From assembly GCA_007118445.1 (NCBI GenBank), contig SKRP01000006.1, positions 1 through 22,732 of the forward strand: a DNA stretch of 22,732 bases. Direction: 5' to 3'. Both the position numbers and the translations under genes were made by a program. Shown here piece after piece: positions 14,478 to 22,554 of the stretch. Within the stretch, counting starts at the first letter, position 1, and each line of letters opens with the position of its first letter. The notes under the pieces were generated by a model, which made no database searches, had not been told where the DNA came from, and saw only the letters and a list, made by a program, of their open reading frames with translations. The stretch is from Natronohydrobacter sp. (GTDB taxonomy: Bacteria; Pseudomonadota; Alphaproteobacteria; Rhodobacterales; Rhodobacteraceae).

Positions 14478-14507
14478 CATATAAACATATGAACACTGTA
14501 ATATGTT
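14478..14507. promoter_or_regulatory. operator-like inverted repeats between soxS and soxV
   Basis: AACATAT (14484-14490) and ATATGTT (14501-14507) form a perfect 7-bp inverted repeat with a 10-base spacer. CATAT (14478-14482) and ATATG (14487-14491) form an overlapping shorter one. TAATAT at 14499-14504 would serve as a -10 box for soxV. In Pseudaminobacter SoxR is reported to bind this soxS-soxV region, so this is the best candidate SoxR site; unproven. Confidence 0.5.
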
Positions 14508-14566
14508 CGCGCCTGCAATACAACACTGCGCTTGTCCGAGGGCGCTGGATTTCAAGGATGGCCCCC

Positions 14567-15304
14567 ATGTTCGATATCAGTTTCGGTGGTGCGGCGCTGG
14601 CCGGTCTTCTGTCCTTCCTGTCGCCCTGCATCCTGCCGATTGTGCCGTTTTATCTGTGTTACATGGCCGGCCTGTCGATGACGGAACTGCGCGACGAGGG
14701 CGGTCTGGCACCCGGCGCGCAGAAACGGCTGGTCTTTGCCGCGATGGCCTTTGCGCTGGGCGTGACGACGATTTTCATGCTGCTGGGCATGGGGGCCACG
14801 GCGCTGGGTCAGACCTTCATCGCCTATCGTGATGTGCTCAAATGGGTCGCAGCGGCGGTGCTGTTCACCTTCGGGCTGCATTTTCTGGGGGTCTTGCGCA
14901 TCTCGCTGCTTTATCGACAGGCCCGGATCGAAACCTCGGCCGCGCCGAAAACGGTGCTGGGATCCTATGTCATGGGGCTGGCTTTCGGCTTTGGCTGGAC
15001 GCCCTGTATCGGCCCGGCCCTGGCGGCGATCCTGATGATCGCGTCGGGGATGGGCGATATCTGGAAGGGCGCGGCACTGCTGGCCGTCTATGGTCTGGCC
15101 ATGACCCTGCCTTTCGTGATCGCCGCGCTGTTCGCCCGGCCCTTCCTGAACTGGGTCGCGCGCCATCGCAGCAAGCTTGCGCATGTCGAGAAGGTCATGG
15201 GCGGGATGCTGGTGCTCTTTGCCGTGCTGATTGCCACTGACAGCGTGGCCTATATCGCGGAATGGATGCTCGATACATTCCCGGCCTTCAGCAATATCGG
15301 TTAG
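14567..15304 (+). CDS. soxV: CcdA/DsbD-type thiol electron transporter SoxV
   Basis: A 245-residue inner-membrane protein with about six transmembrane helices, of the CcdA family. The redox pair is visible as LLSFLSPCILPIVPFYLCYMAG (Cys21) and GFGWTPCIGPALAAILMIASG (Cys147), both in the expected membrane-edge positions. SoxV carries electrons from cytoplasmic thioredoxin to periplasmic SoxW/SoxS so that the SoxY thiol can be kept active. The start at 14567 has AAGGA 8 bases upstream; ATG 14558 lies directly on that site and is less likely. It opens the plus-strand sox operon, divergent from soxS, and soxW follows after 28 bases. Confidence 0.94.
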   Translation: MFDISFGGAALAGLLSFLSPCILPIVPFYLCYMAGLSMTELRDEGGLAPGAQKRLVFAAMAFALGVTTIFMLLGMGATALGQTFIAYRDVLKWVAAAVLFTFGLHFLGVLRISLLYRQARIETSAAPKTVLGSYVMGLAFGFGWTPCIGPALAAILMIASGMGDIWKGAALLAVYGLAMTLPFVIAALFARPFLNWVARHRSKLAHVEKVMGGMLVLFAVLIATDSVAYIAEWMLDTFPAFSNIG

Positions 15305-15332
15305 ACTGGACTGCAACAGGGAGGACAAGCTG

Positions 15333-15899
15333 ATGATGAAGACAATCCTGACCGCCGCCGCCACAGCCCTTTGCGTGGCACTGCCCGCCCATGCGTCACC
15401 TGTGGGAGAGGACGGGCTGCACAAGCCCGACTGGATCGTCGAGACCTTCCGCGACATGCGCGAGGATGTCGAGGACGCGGCCGCCGAGGGCAAGCGGGTG
15501 CTGCTGATGTTTGAGCAACGCGGCTGCATCTATTGCACGCGGATGCATGAGAATGTCTATCCTGACCCGGAAATCACCCGGATGCTGTCCGAGGATTACA
15601 TGGTCATCCAGATCAATCTGTTCGGCAATGTGCCCATCACCGATTTCGACGGCACCACGCTGGACGAGCGCGACATGGCGCGGCGCTGGGGGGTGGTGTT
15701 CACGCCGACCCTGATCTTCGCGCCCGAATCACCGCCCGAATCGGGCACGATGCGCGACGCGGCCGCGATGGTCATGCCGGGCGCATTCGAGCGCGGCACG
15801 ACGCGGCTGATGCTGCAATGGGTGCTGGAAAAAGGCTATGAAAGCGAGGAACATTTCCAGCATTACGTCGCGCGGATGCTGAGCAACAGCGCAGACTGA
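15333..15899 (+). CDS. soxW: periplasmic thioredoxin SoxW
   Basis: A 188-residue thioredoxin-fold protein with a Sec signal peptide (about 1-21, ALPAHA-SPVG). Its active site is EQRGCIYCTRMHENVYPD (Cys65, Cys68), followed by GVVFTPTLIFAPE with the cis-Pro. SoxW receives electrons from SoxV and is needed for lasting activity of SoxY in Paracoccus. The start at 15333 has GGGAGG about 7 bases upstream; a second ATG follows at once. It lies 28 bases after soxV, and about 195 bases separate it from soxX, where a hairpin and an operator-like repeat sit. The C-terminal helical tail (EEHFQHYVARML) is typical of SoxW-like proteins. Confidence 0.93.
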   Translation: MMKTILTAAATALCVALPAHASPVGEDGLHKPDWIVETFRDMREDVEDAAAEGKRVLLMFEQRGCIYCTRMHENVYPDPEITRMLSEDYMVIQINLFGNVPITDFDGTTLDERDMARRWGVVFTPTLIFAPESPPESGTMRDAAAMVMPGAFERGTTRLMLQWVLEKGYESEEHFQHYVARMLSNSAD

Positions 15900-15921
15900 A
15901 CCGATTTTCTTACAATGAAAA

Positions 15922-15958
15922 CAATGGCCTGTCCTGCAAACGCGCGGGCAGGCCGTTG
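15922..15958 (+). terminator. stem-loop after soxW, weak terminator or mRNA-end hairpin
   Basis: Arms 15922-15934 and 15946-15958 pair over 13 bp with two G-U pairs and an 11-base loop, 22 bases after the soxW stop. No T-run follows, so read-through into soxX is possible. Confidence 0.4.
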
Positions 15959-15969
15959 CGCGTTCTATA

Positions 15970-15989
15970 TGCATAAAAATCAATATGCA
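15970..15989. promoter_or_regulatory. operator-like inverted repeat upstream of soxX
   Basis: TGCATA (15970-15975) and TATGCA (15984-15989) are a perfect 6-bp inverted repeat with an 8-base spacer in an AT-rich island. ATATGCA is also directly repeated (15967 and 15983). The half sites resemble those in the soxS-soxV gap. About 30 bases downstream TATACT (16019-16024), inside the palindrome CAGTATACTG, could be a -10 box. The soxW-soxX gap is a reported SoxR target in related bacteria. Confidence 0.5.
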
Positions 15990-16094
15990 AAAAAACGAAT
16001 TTTCATTTGCAGCATCAGTATACTGTGGTCTATGGTCGCAGCAGCGGTGAGCTTGGGAGAGCGCATCACCGATCAATCGTCTGGGAGGGCATTC

Positions 16095-16589
16095 ATGACA
16101 AGACGTTCACTCACCGCAGCCTGCACTGTCTCGGCTGTGCTCTGGGCCAGCGCGGCAAGCGCGGAAATCGCCCCTGCAGATGTGGTCTGGGAGGACGAAA
16201 TCGCCATCCCGGCCTCGCTGAGCGGCGCACCGGGCGATCCGGACGCGGGCAGGATTGCGCTGTCATCGCGGTCGGTCGGCAACTGCCTGTCCTGCCATGT
16301 GAATTCTGACATGCCGGAACATGATTTCCACGGTGATGTGGCGCCGCCGCTTGACGGCACAGGTGCCCGCTGGAGCGAGGCGGAACTGCGCGGGATCGTG
16401 GCCAATGCAAAGCGCGCCTTCCCCGGGTCCATGATGCCAGTGTTCTACAATGACAATCCGGCGGATTATATCCGCCCCGGCAATGCCTATACCGGCAGGG
16501 CATATGATCCCGAAACATTTTCCACATTATTGTCCGCGCAAGAAATCGAGGACATTGTGGCCTATCTGGTGACCTTGACCGAGTGGTGA
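16095..16589 (+). CDS. soxX: monohaem cytochrome c SoxX, small subunit of SoxXA
   Basis: A 164-residue exported cytochrome with a signal peptide (MTRRSLTAACTVSAVLWASAASA) and one haem site NCLSCH (Cys64, Cys67, His68). Met113 or Met114 in PGSMMPVFYN is the likely axial ligand, and LSAQEIEDIVAYLVTL is the usual C-terminal helix. With SoxA it forms the enzyme that oxidatively couples thiosulfate to the SoxY cysteine. The start at 16095 has GGGAGG 6 bases upstream; longer in-frame extensions lack support. It is the first gene of soxXYZA and sits after a gap with promoter- and operator-like sequence, so it probably has its own regulated promoter. Confidence 0.95.
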   Translation: MTRRSLTAACTVSAVLWASAASAEIAPADVVWEDEIAIPASLSGAPGDPDAGRIALSSRSVGNCLSCHVNSDMPEHDFHGDVAPPLDGTGARWSEAELRGIVANAKRAFPGSMMPVFYNDNPADYIRPGNAYTGRAYDPETFSTLLSAQEIEDIVAYLVTLTEW

Positions 16590-16648
16590 ACACATCACCG
16601 GCGACCGGGACAGAGACCTGAAACACTTATCTATGAGAGGATGACAAC

Positions 16649-17065
16649 ATGCTGACAAGACGCGATACCATGGCACTTGGCCTTGGCGTGGCAACTGTCA
16701 CGATGATTCCGGGCATCGCCAGTGCCTCGGCAGTGGATGATGCGATTTCCGCTTTCACGGGCGGTGCGGCGGTCAGCGATGGCGGCGTGACGATCAATGC
16801 GCCGGAAATCGCTGAAAATGGCAATACTGTGCCGATCGAAGTCGAAGCAGAGGGCGCGCAATCCATCCTGATGCTGGCCGCGGGCAACCCGGTTCCGGGC
16901 GTGGCGACTTTCAATTTCGGCGAAGGCGCAGGCACCTCGCGCGCCGCGACCCGCATCCGTCTGGGCGGCACGCAGGACGTGATCGCCATCGCCAAGATGG
17001 CGGATGGCAGCTACGCGCGCGGTGCCGTCGAAGTGAAAGTCACCATTGGCGGCTGTGGCGGCTGA
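16649..17065 (+). CDS. soxY: sulfur carrier protein SoxY
   Basis: A 138-residue covalent carrier on which all Sox intermediates are bound. The N-terminus MLTRRDTMALGLGVATVTMIPG has a twin-arginine motif, so the SoxYZ pair goes out by the Tat route. The body is the SoxY immunoglobulin-like fold (NTVPIEVEAEGAQSILMLAAGNPVP). The C-terminus is GGCGG with Cys136, the swinging-arm cysteine that carries thiosulfate, persulfide and sulfate groups. GAGAGG precedes the start by about 8 bases. It lies 59 bases after soxX and 47 before soxZ. It is the only Cys in the mature protein, which fits its role as the sole attachment point. Confidence 0.98.
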   Translation: MLTRRDTMALGLGVATVTMIPGIASASAVDDAISAFTGGAAVSDGGVTINAPEIAENGNTVPIEVEAEGAQSILMLAAGNPVPGVATFNFGEGAGTSRAATRIRLGGTQDVIAIAKMADGSYARGAVEVKVTIGGCGG

Positions 17066-17112
17066 TCCGGCCCCCATCGCCTGTGTAACACTCTAATTCT
17101 AGGAGAGACTCC

Positions 17113-17439
17113 ATGTCTGACGTCAGACCCCGCATCCGCCTGCCACGTTCCGCCAATGCCGGTGATGTGGTCGAGGTAAAGACCCTGATCAGCCACAATA
17201 TGGAAACCGGCCTGCGCCGCGATGGTTCCGGCAACGAGATCCCGCGCCAGATCATCAACCGCTTCACCTGTGAATATGGCGGCAAGATGGTGGTTGACAT
17301 GGAAATGCATCCTGCCATCTCGGCCAACCCTTACGTTGAATTCGATGTGAAAGTCGAGGACTCGGGCGAATTCGTCTTCACCTGGTATGATGATGACGGA
17401 TCGGTCTATTCCGAAACCCAGGCTTTCGAAGTCGGGTAA
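17113..17439 (+). CDS. soxZ: SoxY-binding subunit SoxZ
   Basis: A 108-residue beta-sandwich protein without a signal peptide. SoxZ partners SoxY and is carried through the Tat system on SoxY's signal. The family pattern is clear: PRIRLPRSANAGDVVEVKTLISHNMETGLRRD, then PRQIINRFTCEYGGKMVVDMEMHPAISANPY and FVFTWYDDDGSVYSE. Length is usual. The start at 17113 has AGGAGAG about 7 bases upstream. It lies between soxY and soxA with gaps of 47 and 36 bases, in line with a single soxXYZA transcript. Confidence 0.97.
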   Translation: MSDVRPRIRLPRSANAGDVVEVKTLISHNMETGLRRDGSGNEIPRQIINRFTCEYGGKMVVDMEMHPAISANPYVEFDVKVEDSGEFVFTWYDDDGSVYSETQAFEVG

Positions 17440-17475
17440 TCTATCAGGTCGCAGCCAGTCCGGGAGGAGACACGC

Positions 17476-18333
17476 ATGAAGACCATCACAAAGCTTTGGG
17501 CCAGCGCGGCCATATGCGGGGCCATGCTGACAGGCATGGCCCAGGCTGACCCGCACCCCACAGCTGAGCTGATCATCGAGGGTGAGTTACACCTTGCGAC
17601 CCGCGCCGAACCGCCAGAGCATCTGGGCGGCGCGTTGCCTGAAATCTATTCGGGCTGGCTGTTCCGCACGGATGAAACCCGTGAACTGCAGATGGATGAT
17701 TTCGACAATCCCGGCATTCTGTTCACGGAACGCGGGCTTGATCGCTGGGAAATGGCCGATGGCGCTACCGAGCAATCCTGCGCGGATTGCCATGGTGACG
17801 TCGAGTCGATGGCCGGTGTCCGCGCTGTCATGCCCAAGGTCAACGAAGATGGCGAGCTCTGGGCGCTTCAGAACTACATCAACAACTGCCGCACCGAGCG
17901 GATGGAAGCAGATGCCTGGGGCTGGCGCAGCGAGCCGATGAAGGACATGACCTCGCTGATCTCGCTGCAGTCGCGCGGGATGCCGGTCGCGGTGCATATG
18001 GATGGCGATCACGCCCCGTTCTGGGAGCAAGGGCGCGAGATGTACTACACGCGCTTTGGCCAGCTTGAACTGTCCTGCGCCAATTGCCACGAAGATAACT
18101 GGGGCCGGATGATCCGTGCGGACCATCTGTCACAGGGCATGTCGAACGGCTTCCCCACCTACCGGCTGAAAAACGCGAGCATCGTGCCGCTGCATCAGCG
18201 CTTCCTTGGTTGCATCCGCGACACGCGCGGCGAGACCTTCGCCGAAGGATCGCCGGAATTCATCGCGCTGGAACTCTATGTGGCCTCGCGCGGCCTTGGC
18301 CTGCCCATCGAGGGCGTGTCAGTGCGTCAGTAA
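17476..18333 (+). CDS. soxA: dihaem cytochrome c SoxA, catalytic subunit of SoxXA
   Basis: A 285-residue exported L-cysteine S-thiosulfotransferase subunit. The signal peptide covers about 1-24 (GMAQA-DPHP). Two haem sites are present: CADCH (Cys102, Cys105, His106) and CANCH (Cys201, Cys204, His205), so this is the dihaem form found in Paracoccus and Rhodovulum, not the monohaem form. Cys138 (NNCRTERM) is the likely ligand of the first haem. Cys246 in FLGCIRDTRGE is the ligand of the catalytic haem, known as a persulfide in Rhodovulum, with Arg248 nearby. SoxXA joins thiosulfate to SoxY Cys136. GGGAGGAG precedes the start at 17476. A strong hairpin follows the stop. Confidence 0.97.
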   Translation: MKTITKLWASAAICGAMLTGMAQADPHPTAELIIEGELHLATRAEPPEHLGGALPEIYSGWLFRTDETRELQMDDFDNPGILFTERGLDRWEMADGATEQSCADCHGDVESMAGVRAVMPKVNEDGELWALQNYINNCRTERMEADAWGWRSEPMKDMTSLISLQSRGMPVAVHMDGDHAPFWEQGREMYYTRFGQLELSCANCHEDNWGRMIRADHLSQGMSNGFPTYRLKNASIVPLHQRFLGCIRDTRGETFAEGSPEFIALELYVASRGLGLPIEGVSVRQ

Positions 18334-18338
18334 CCGCC

Positions 18339-18387
18339 TGACGGGGCGCTGCCAAAGCAGCGCCCCGTCAAGGATCGGCTTTTTTTT
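18339..18387 (+). terminator. hairpin plus detached U-tract between soxA and soxB (attenuator candidate)
   Basis: A perfect 14-bp stem (18339-18352 with 18357-18370) closes on a CAAA loop just after soxA. Eight T follow at 18380-18387, but 9 bases separate them from the stem, so it is not a standard terminator. GCCCCGT occurs in the right arm (18362-18368) and again after the T-run (18389-18395), so the left arm has two possible partners. It could reduce read-through to soxBCD or protect the soxXYZA mRNA. Confidence 0.7.
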
Positions 18388-18471
18388 GGCCCCGTAATAT
18401 TCAAACTTTCGAAGATTGGCATGTGGCGACCTCCTCCCGCGCCTGGCCATCTGACTCAAGGAGAGCACCCC

Positions 18472-20169
18472 ATGATATCCCGGCGCGAGTTTCTGCAGGC
18501 CTCTATCGCGGCTTCGGCGCTTTACGGCATTTCCGGTTTCGGCAACTGGTCGAAACTGGCCGCGCAACAGGCGCTGACGCAGGATGACCTGCTGCGTTTC
18601 GACACATTCGGGAATGTCTCGCTGATCCATATCACCGATATTCACGCGCAGATGAAGCCGATCTGGTTCCGGGAACCGGAGTGGAATATCGGTGTGGGTG
18701 GCGTGGCCGGCAAACCGCCGCATGTGGTGGGCAAGGACTTCATCGAGATGTTCGACCTCACCCCCGGTTCCGCCGATGCCTATGCGCTGACCTATGTCGA
18801 TTTCGAAGCGCTGGGGCGCACCTACGGGCGCATGGGCGGCATGGACCGCGTGGCGACTGTGGTCAATGCCATTCGCGCCGACCGCCCCGATGCGATCCTG
18901 CTCGATGGGGGCGACACATGGCATGGGTCTATGACCAGCTACCTGACCGAAGGGCAGGATGTCATCAATGTGATGAACAAGCTCGGCGTCGATGCGATGA
19001 CCTCGCATTGGGAATGGACCTTCGGGCAGGACCGCGTGCGCGATGTGGTCGCCGACCTGCCCTTCCCCTTCCTTGGCCAGAATATTTTCGACAATGAATG
19101 GAACGAGCCATCAGAAGAATTCGAGCCCTATACCTGGTTCGAGCGCGGTGGCGTGAAAATCGCGGTGATCGGGCAGGCCTTCCCCTATATGCCGATTGCC
19201 AATCCGGGCTGGAAATTCCCGGATTTCAGCTTCGGCATCCGCGAATCCCGGATGCAGGAAATGGTCAATGAGGTGCGCGGTCAGGGCGCGGATCTGGTCG
19301 TCGTGCTGTCGCATAACGGCTTTGACGTGGACCGCCAGATGGCCAGCCGGGTCGAGGGGATTGATGTCGTGCTGACAGGCCACACGCATGACGCCCTGCC
19401 CGAACCGGTGATCGTGGGTGAAACGCTGCTGATCGCCTCGGGCAGCCATGGCAAGTTTGTAACCCGTCTGGATCTGGATGTCCGCGACGGGCGCATGATG
19501 GGCTTCCGCCACAAGCTGATCCCGATCTTTGCCGATGTGATCACGCCTGACGCGGAAATGGCTTCGCTGATCGAGCAAGAGCGCGCGCCCTTCAAGGACC
19601 AGCTGGAAGAAGTCATCGGCCATACCGATGAGCTGCTCTATCGCCGGGGCAATTTCAACGGCACCTGGGACGATCTGATCTGCGAGGCGATGATCGAAGA
19701 GCGCGACGCCGAAATCGCCATGTCGCCAGGTGTGCGCTGGGGCGCGAGCCTGCTGCCGGGCGACCCGATCACCCGCGAGGATATCCATAACGTCACCACC
19801 ATGACTTATGGCGAATGCTACCGCACCGAGATGACGGGCGAGTTCCTGAAGGTCGTGCTGGAAGATGTCGCCGACAATATCTTCAACCCCGACCCCTATT
19901 TCCAGCAGGGCGGCGATATGGTGCGCATTGGCGGGCTTGGCTATCATGTTGATGTGTCGGCCCCGGTGAATGAGCGTATCTCGAACATGACGCTGCTCAG
20001 CACCAGCGAGCCGATTGATCCCGCGCGCAATTACGTTGTCGCAGGCTGGGCGTCGGTCAATCCTGAAACCGAAGGCCCCAAGATCTGGGATGTCGTCGAA
20101 AACCATATCCGCAAGATTGGTCGCGTGAGCCTTGAGCCGAACACATCGGTTCAGGTCAGCGGCCTGTAA
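18472..20169 (+). CDS. soxB: SoxB S-sulfosulfanyl-L-cysteine sulfohydrolase
   Basis: A 565-residue periplasmic di-manganese hydrolase of the 5'-nucleotidase superfamily that releases sulfate from thiosulfate-bound SoxY. The N-terminus MISRREFLQASIAASALYG has a twin-arginine signal. The metal-binding and marker motifs are LIHITDIHAQMKP (Asp56, His58), LLDGGDTWHGS (145-153), SHWEWTFG (178-185), VVLSHNGFDVDR and VLTGHTHD. The C-terminal nucleotidase-type domain follows (NFNGTWDDLICEAMI, TTMTYGECYRTEMTGE). Length is standard. The ATG at 18472 follows AAGGAGA by 6 bases; the frame open from 18421 adds residues ahead of the Tat signal and is rejected. It comes 138 bases after soxA, past the hairpin, and 30 bases before soxC. 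Confidence 0.98.
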   Translation: MISRREFLQASIAASALYGISGFGNWSKLAAQQALTQDDLLRFDTFGNVSLIHITDIHAQMKPIWFREPEWNIGVGGVAGKPPHVVGKDFIEMFDLTPGSADAYALTYVDFEALGRTYGRMGGMDRVATVVNAIRADRPDAILLDGGDTWHGSMTSYLTEGQDVINVMNKLGVDAMTSHWEWTFGQDRVRDVVADLPFPFLGQNIFDNEWNEPSEEFEPYTWFERGGVKIAVIGQAFPYMPIANPGWKFPDFSFGIRESRMQEMVNEVRGQGADLVVVLSHNGFDVDRQMASRVEGIDVVLTGHTHDALPEPVIVGETLLIASGSHGKFVTRLDLDVRDGRMMGFRHKLIPIFADVITPDAEMASLIEQERAPFKDQLEEVIGHTDELLYRRGNFNGTWDDLICEAMIEERDAEIAMSPGVRWGASLLPGDPITREDIHNVTTMTYGECYRTEMTGEFLKVVLEDVADNIFNPDPYFQQGGDMVRIGGLGYHVDVSAPVNERISNMTLLSTSEPIDPARNYVVAGWASVNPETEGPKIWDVVENHIRKIGRVSLEPNTSVQVSGL

Positions 20170-20199
20170 TCCACGAAAACAACCAGAGGAACCGTCGTC

Positions 20200-21489
20200 A
20201 TGTCAGACACTCCAAATGACGCCCCCGGCACGCCAAGCGGCCCCTCCCGCCGCGCTTTCCTGCGCACTGCAGGACTGGCAGCCGGGGGCGCTGTGGTCGG
20301 GGCCGGCGCGGCGAAAGCCGCCAGCCCCGACCCGCTGATCACGGAAGTCCAGCCCTTCGCCTCTTTCCTGGGCGAAGGGGTCGATGCCACGCCCTACGGG
20401 ATGCCGATTCATTACGAAGACCATGTCGTGCGGCGCAATGTGGAATGGCTGACGGCAGATCCGATCAGCTCGATCAATTTCACGCCGATCCACGCGCTGG
20501 ACGGCACGATCACGCCGCAGGGCTGCGCCTTCGAGCGCCATCATTCCGGCGCGATCGAGGTCAGCAAGGATGAATACCGGCTGATGATCAACGGGCTGGT
20601 CGAGCGCCCGCTGGTCTTCACCTTCGGCGATCTGATGCGCCTGCCGCGCGAAACCCGCGTGCATTTCTGCGAATGCGCGGCCAATAGCGGCATGGAATGG
20701 GGCGGCGCGCAGCTCAATGGCGCGCAATTCACCCATGGCATGATCCACAATATGGAATATACCGGCGTCACGCTGCGCACGCTTCTGAACGAGGCCGGGG
20801 TCAAGCCCGAAGGGTCATGGATCTATGTCGAGGGGCATGATGCATCCTCGAATGGCCGCTCGATCCCGATGGAAAAGGCGCTGGATGACTGCATGATCGC
20901 CTTCTTCGCCAATGGCGAGGCGCTGCGCATGGAGCACGGCTATCCGGTGCGGCTGGTCGTGCCGGGCTGGGAGGGCAATCTCTGGGTCAAATGGTTGCGC
21001 CGCATCGGCGTGATGGATGGCCCGGTCCAAAGCCGCGAAGAGACTTCGAAATACACCGATCTGATGCCGGACGGGCGCGCGCGCAAATGGACCTGGGCCA
21101 TGCACGCGAAATCCGTCGTCACCTCGCCCTCGCCGCAAATGCCCATCGGGCATGGTCCGGGGCCGATGGTCATCACGGGCCTTGCCTGGTCGGGTCTGGG
21201 CAAGATCGCGCGGGTCGATGTGTCGATTGATGGCGGCGTGAACTGGCAGACTGCACGTCTGGCCACGGACCCCGGCGACAAGGCCGTGACGCGTTTCTAT
21301 CTGGACCATGTCTGGGACGGCAAGCCGATGTTCGTGCAGTCGCGCGCCATCGACGAGACCGGCTATGTCCAGCCCACCAAGGAACAGCTGCGCGCCATTC
21401 GCGGGCTGAATTCGATCTACCACAACAACGCCATCCAGACCTGGCATGTCAATGAAAACGGGGACGCTGAAAATGTCGAAGTGTCGTAA
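20200..21489 (+). CDS. soxC: SoxC, molybdenum subunit of sulfane dehydrogenase SoxCD
   Basis: A 429-residue protein of the sulfite-oxidase family carrying a molybdenum cofactor. SRRAFLRTAGLAAGGAVVGAGAAKA is a Tat signal, fitting export of a folded Moco protein. The molybdenum-ligating cysteine is Cys159 in HFCECAANSGMEWGG; a second Cys lies two residues before it. Later motifs are VEGHDASSNGRSIP, YPVRLVVPGWEGNLWVKWLRRI and the C-terminal dimerisation domain (GLAWSGLGKIARVDVSIDGGVNW). SoxCD removes six electrons from the SoxY-bound sulfane sulfur, so its presence predicts full oxidation to sulfate. AGAGGA precedes the start. The last 17 bases overlap the soxD start, so the two subunits are translationally coupled. 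Confidence 0.97.
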   Translation: MSDTPNDAPGTPSGPSRRAFLRTAGLAAGGAVVGAGAAKAASPDPLITEVQPFASFLGEGVDATPYGMPIHYEDHVVRRNVEWLTADPISSINFTPIHALDGTITPQGCAFERHHSGAIEVSKDEYRLMINGLVERPLVFTFGDLMRLPRETRVHFCECAANSGMEWGGAQLNGAQFTHGMIHNMEYTGVTLRTLLNEAGVKPEGSWIYVEGHDASSNGRSIPMEKALDDCMIAFFANGEALRMEHGYPVRLVVPGWEGNLWVKWLRRIGVMDGPVQSREETSKYTDLMPDGRARKWTWAMHAKSVVTSPSPQMPIGHGPGPMVITGLAWSGLGKIARVDVSIDGGVNWQTARLATDPGDKAVTRFYLDHVWDGKPMFVQSRAIDETGYVQPTKEQLRAIRGLNSIYHNNAIQTWHVNENGDAENVEVS

Positions 21490-22546
21490 TCTTCTGGCAG
21501 GAACAAGCCTGCTGACACTCATCGCCGCCCCTGTGCTGGCCGAACCGTTGGGCATCGGGCGCGCGGCCCTGCCCGAAGAAATCGCCGCCTGGGATGTCGC
21601 GGTCATGCCCGACGGGCGCGGTCTGCCCGAAGGCCGGGGCGATGTCTTCGATGGCGAGGATGCCTGGATTGACTATTGCGCGGTCTGCCATGGTGATTTC
21701 GCCGAAGGGGCAGGGGCCTGGCCGCCTGTTGTTGGCGGGCGCGGGTCGCTGACTGACGAACGCCCGCTCAAGACGGTCGAATCCTACTGGCCCTATCTCT
21801 CGACCGTCTGGGATTACATCAACCGCTCGATGCCTTTCGGCGCGGCCCAGACGCTGGAAACCGACGAGGTCTATGCGATCACCGCCTATATCCTTTATTC
21901 GGCCGGGCTGGTGGATGATGATTTCGAGCTGACGCATGAAAACTTCACCGAAGTGCGTCTGCCGAATGAAGGCGGCTTTTATATCGACGACCGCGCAGAA
22001 GTCGAATTTCCGGAATTCCAGCAAGAGCCCTGCATGAGCGATTGCCGGGATGCGGTAGAGGTCTCGGCGCGCGCCAGCGATATTGACGTGACGCCGGAAT
22101 TCCCGGTGATCCGCTTCCTCTATTCGGATGGCAGCGCGCCTGTCGTGACCGAAGAGACTGAAGAGGCAGCGGCCACACCTGACCCCGAGCCTGCAGCAGA
22201 AAATGTGCAGGTCGCATCGCTGGACCCCGCCCTTGTGGCCGCGGGCGAGGCCGCATGGCGTCAGTGCCGCACCTGCCACCAGCTTGGCGACGGGGCGCGC
22301 AACGGGACCGGACCGCAGCTCAACAACATCATGGGCGCAGAGGCCGGTCAGATTGATGGGTTCCGCTATTCACCTGCTCTGATGGGTGCTGCCGAAGAAG
22401 GGTTGGTCTGGACCGAGGAAAGCCTTGACGCCTTCCTCGAAAATCCGGCAGGCTTGATCCCACGCAATCGCATGTCCTTCCGGGGCGTGCGCAGCGCAGA
22501 GGAGCGGGCGGCGCTGATCGCGTATCTCGCTTCGCATTCGGACTGA
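21473..22546 (+). CDS. soxD: SoxD, dihaem cytochrome c subunit of SoxCD
   Basis: A 357-residue exported cytochrome. The signal peptide is MSKCRNLLAGTSLLTLIAAPVLA. The first haem domain has CAVCH (Cys69, Cys72, His73). A Pro/Glu/Ala-rich linker (about 221-247) leads to a second, mitochondrial-type cytochrome domain with CRTCHQLGDGARNGTGPQLNN (Cys265, Cys268, His269) and Met334 (NRMSF) as ligand. SoxD takes electrons from SoxC and passes them to small cytochromes. The ATG at 21473 has GGGGAC about 7 bases upstream and gives a clean signal peptide. ATGs at 21446 and 21452 lie deeper in soxC and are less likely. The next cytochrome gene starts 8 bases after its stop. Confidence 0.96.
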   Translation: MSKCRNLLAGTSLLTLIAAPVLAEPLGIGRAALPEEIAAWDVAVMPDGRGLPEGRGDVFDGEDAWIDYCAVCHGDFAEGAGAWPPVVGGRGSLTDERPLKTVESYWPYLSTVWDYINRSMPFGAAQTLETDEVYAITAYILYSAGLVDDDFELTHENFTEVRLPNEGGFYIDDRAEVEFPEFQQEPCMSDCRDAVEVSARASDIDVTPEFPVIRFLYSDGSAPVVTEETEEAAATPDPEPAAENVQVASLDPALVAAGEAAWRQCRTCHQLGDGARNGTGPQLNNIMGAEAGQIDGFRYSPALMGAAEEGLVWTEESLDAFLENPAGLIPRNRMSFRGVRSAEERAALIAYLASHSD

Positions 22547-22554
22547 CGGGAGGA

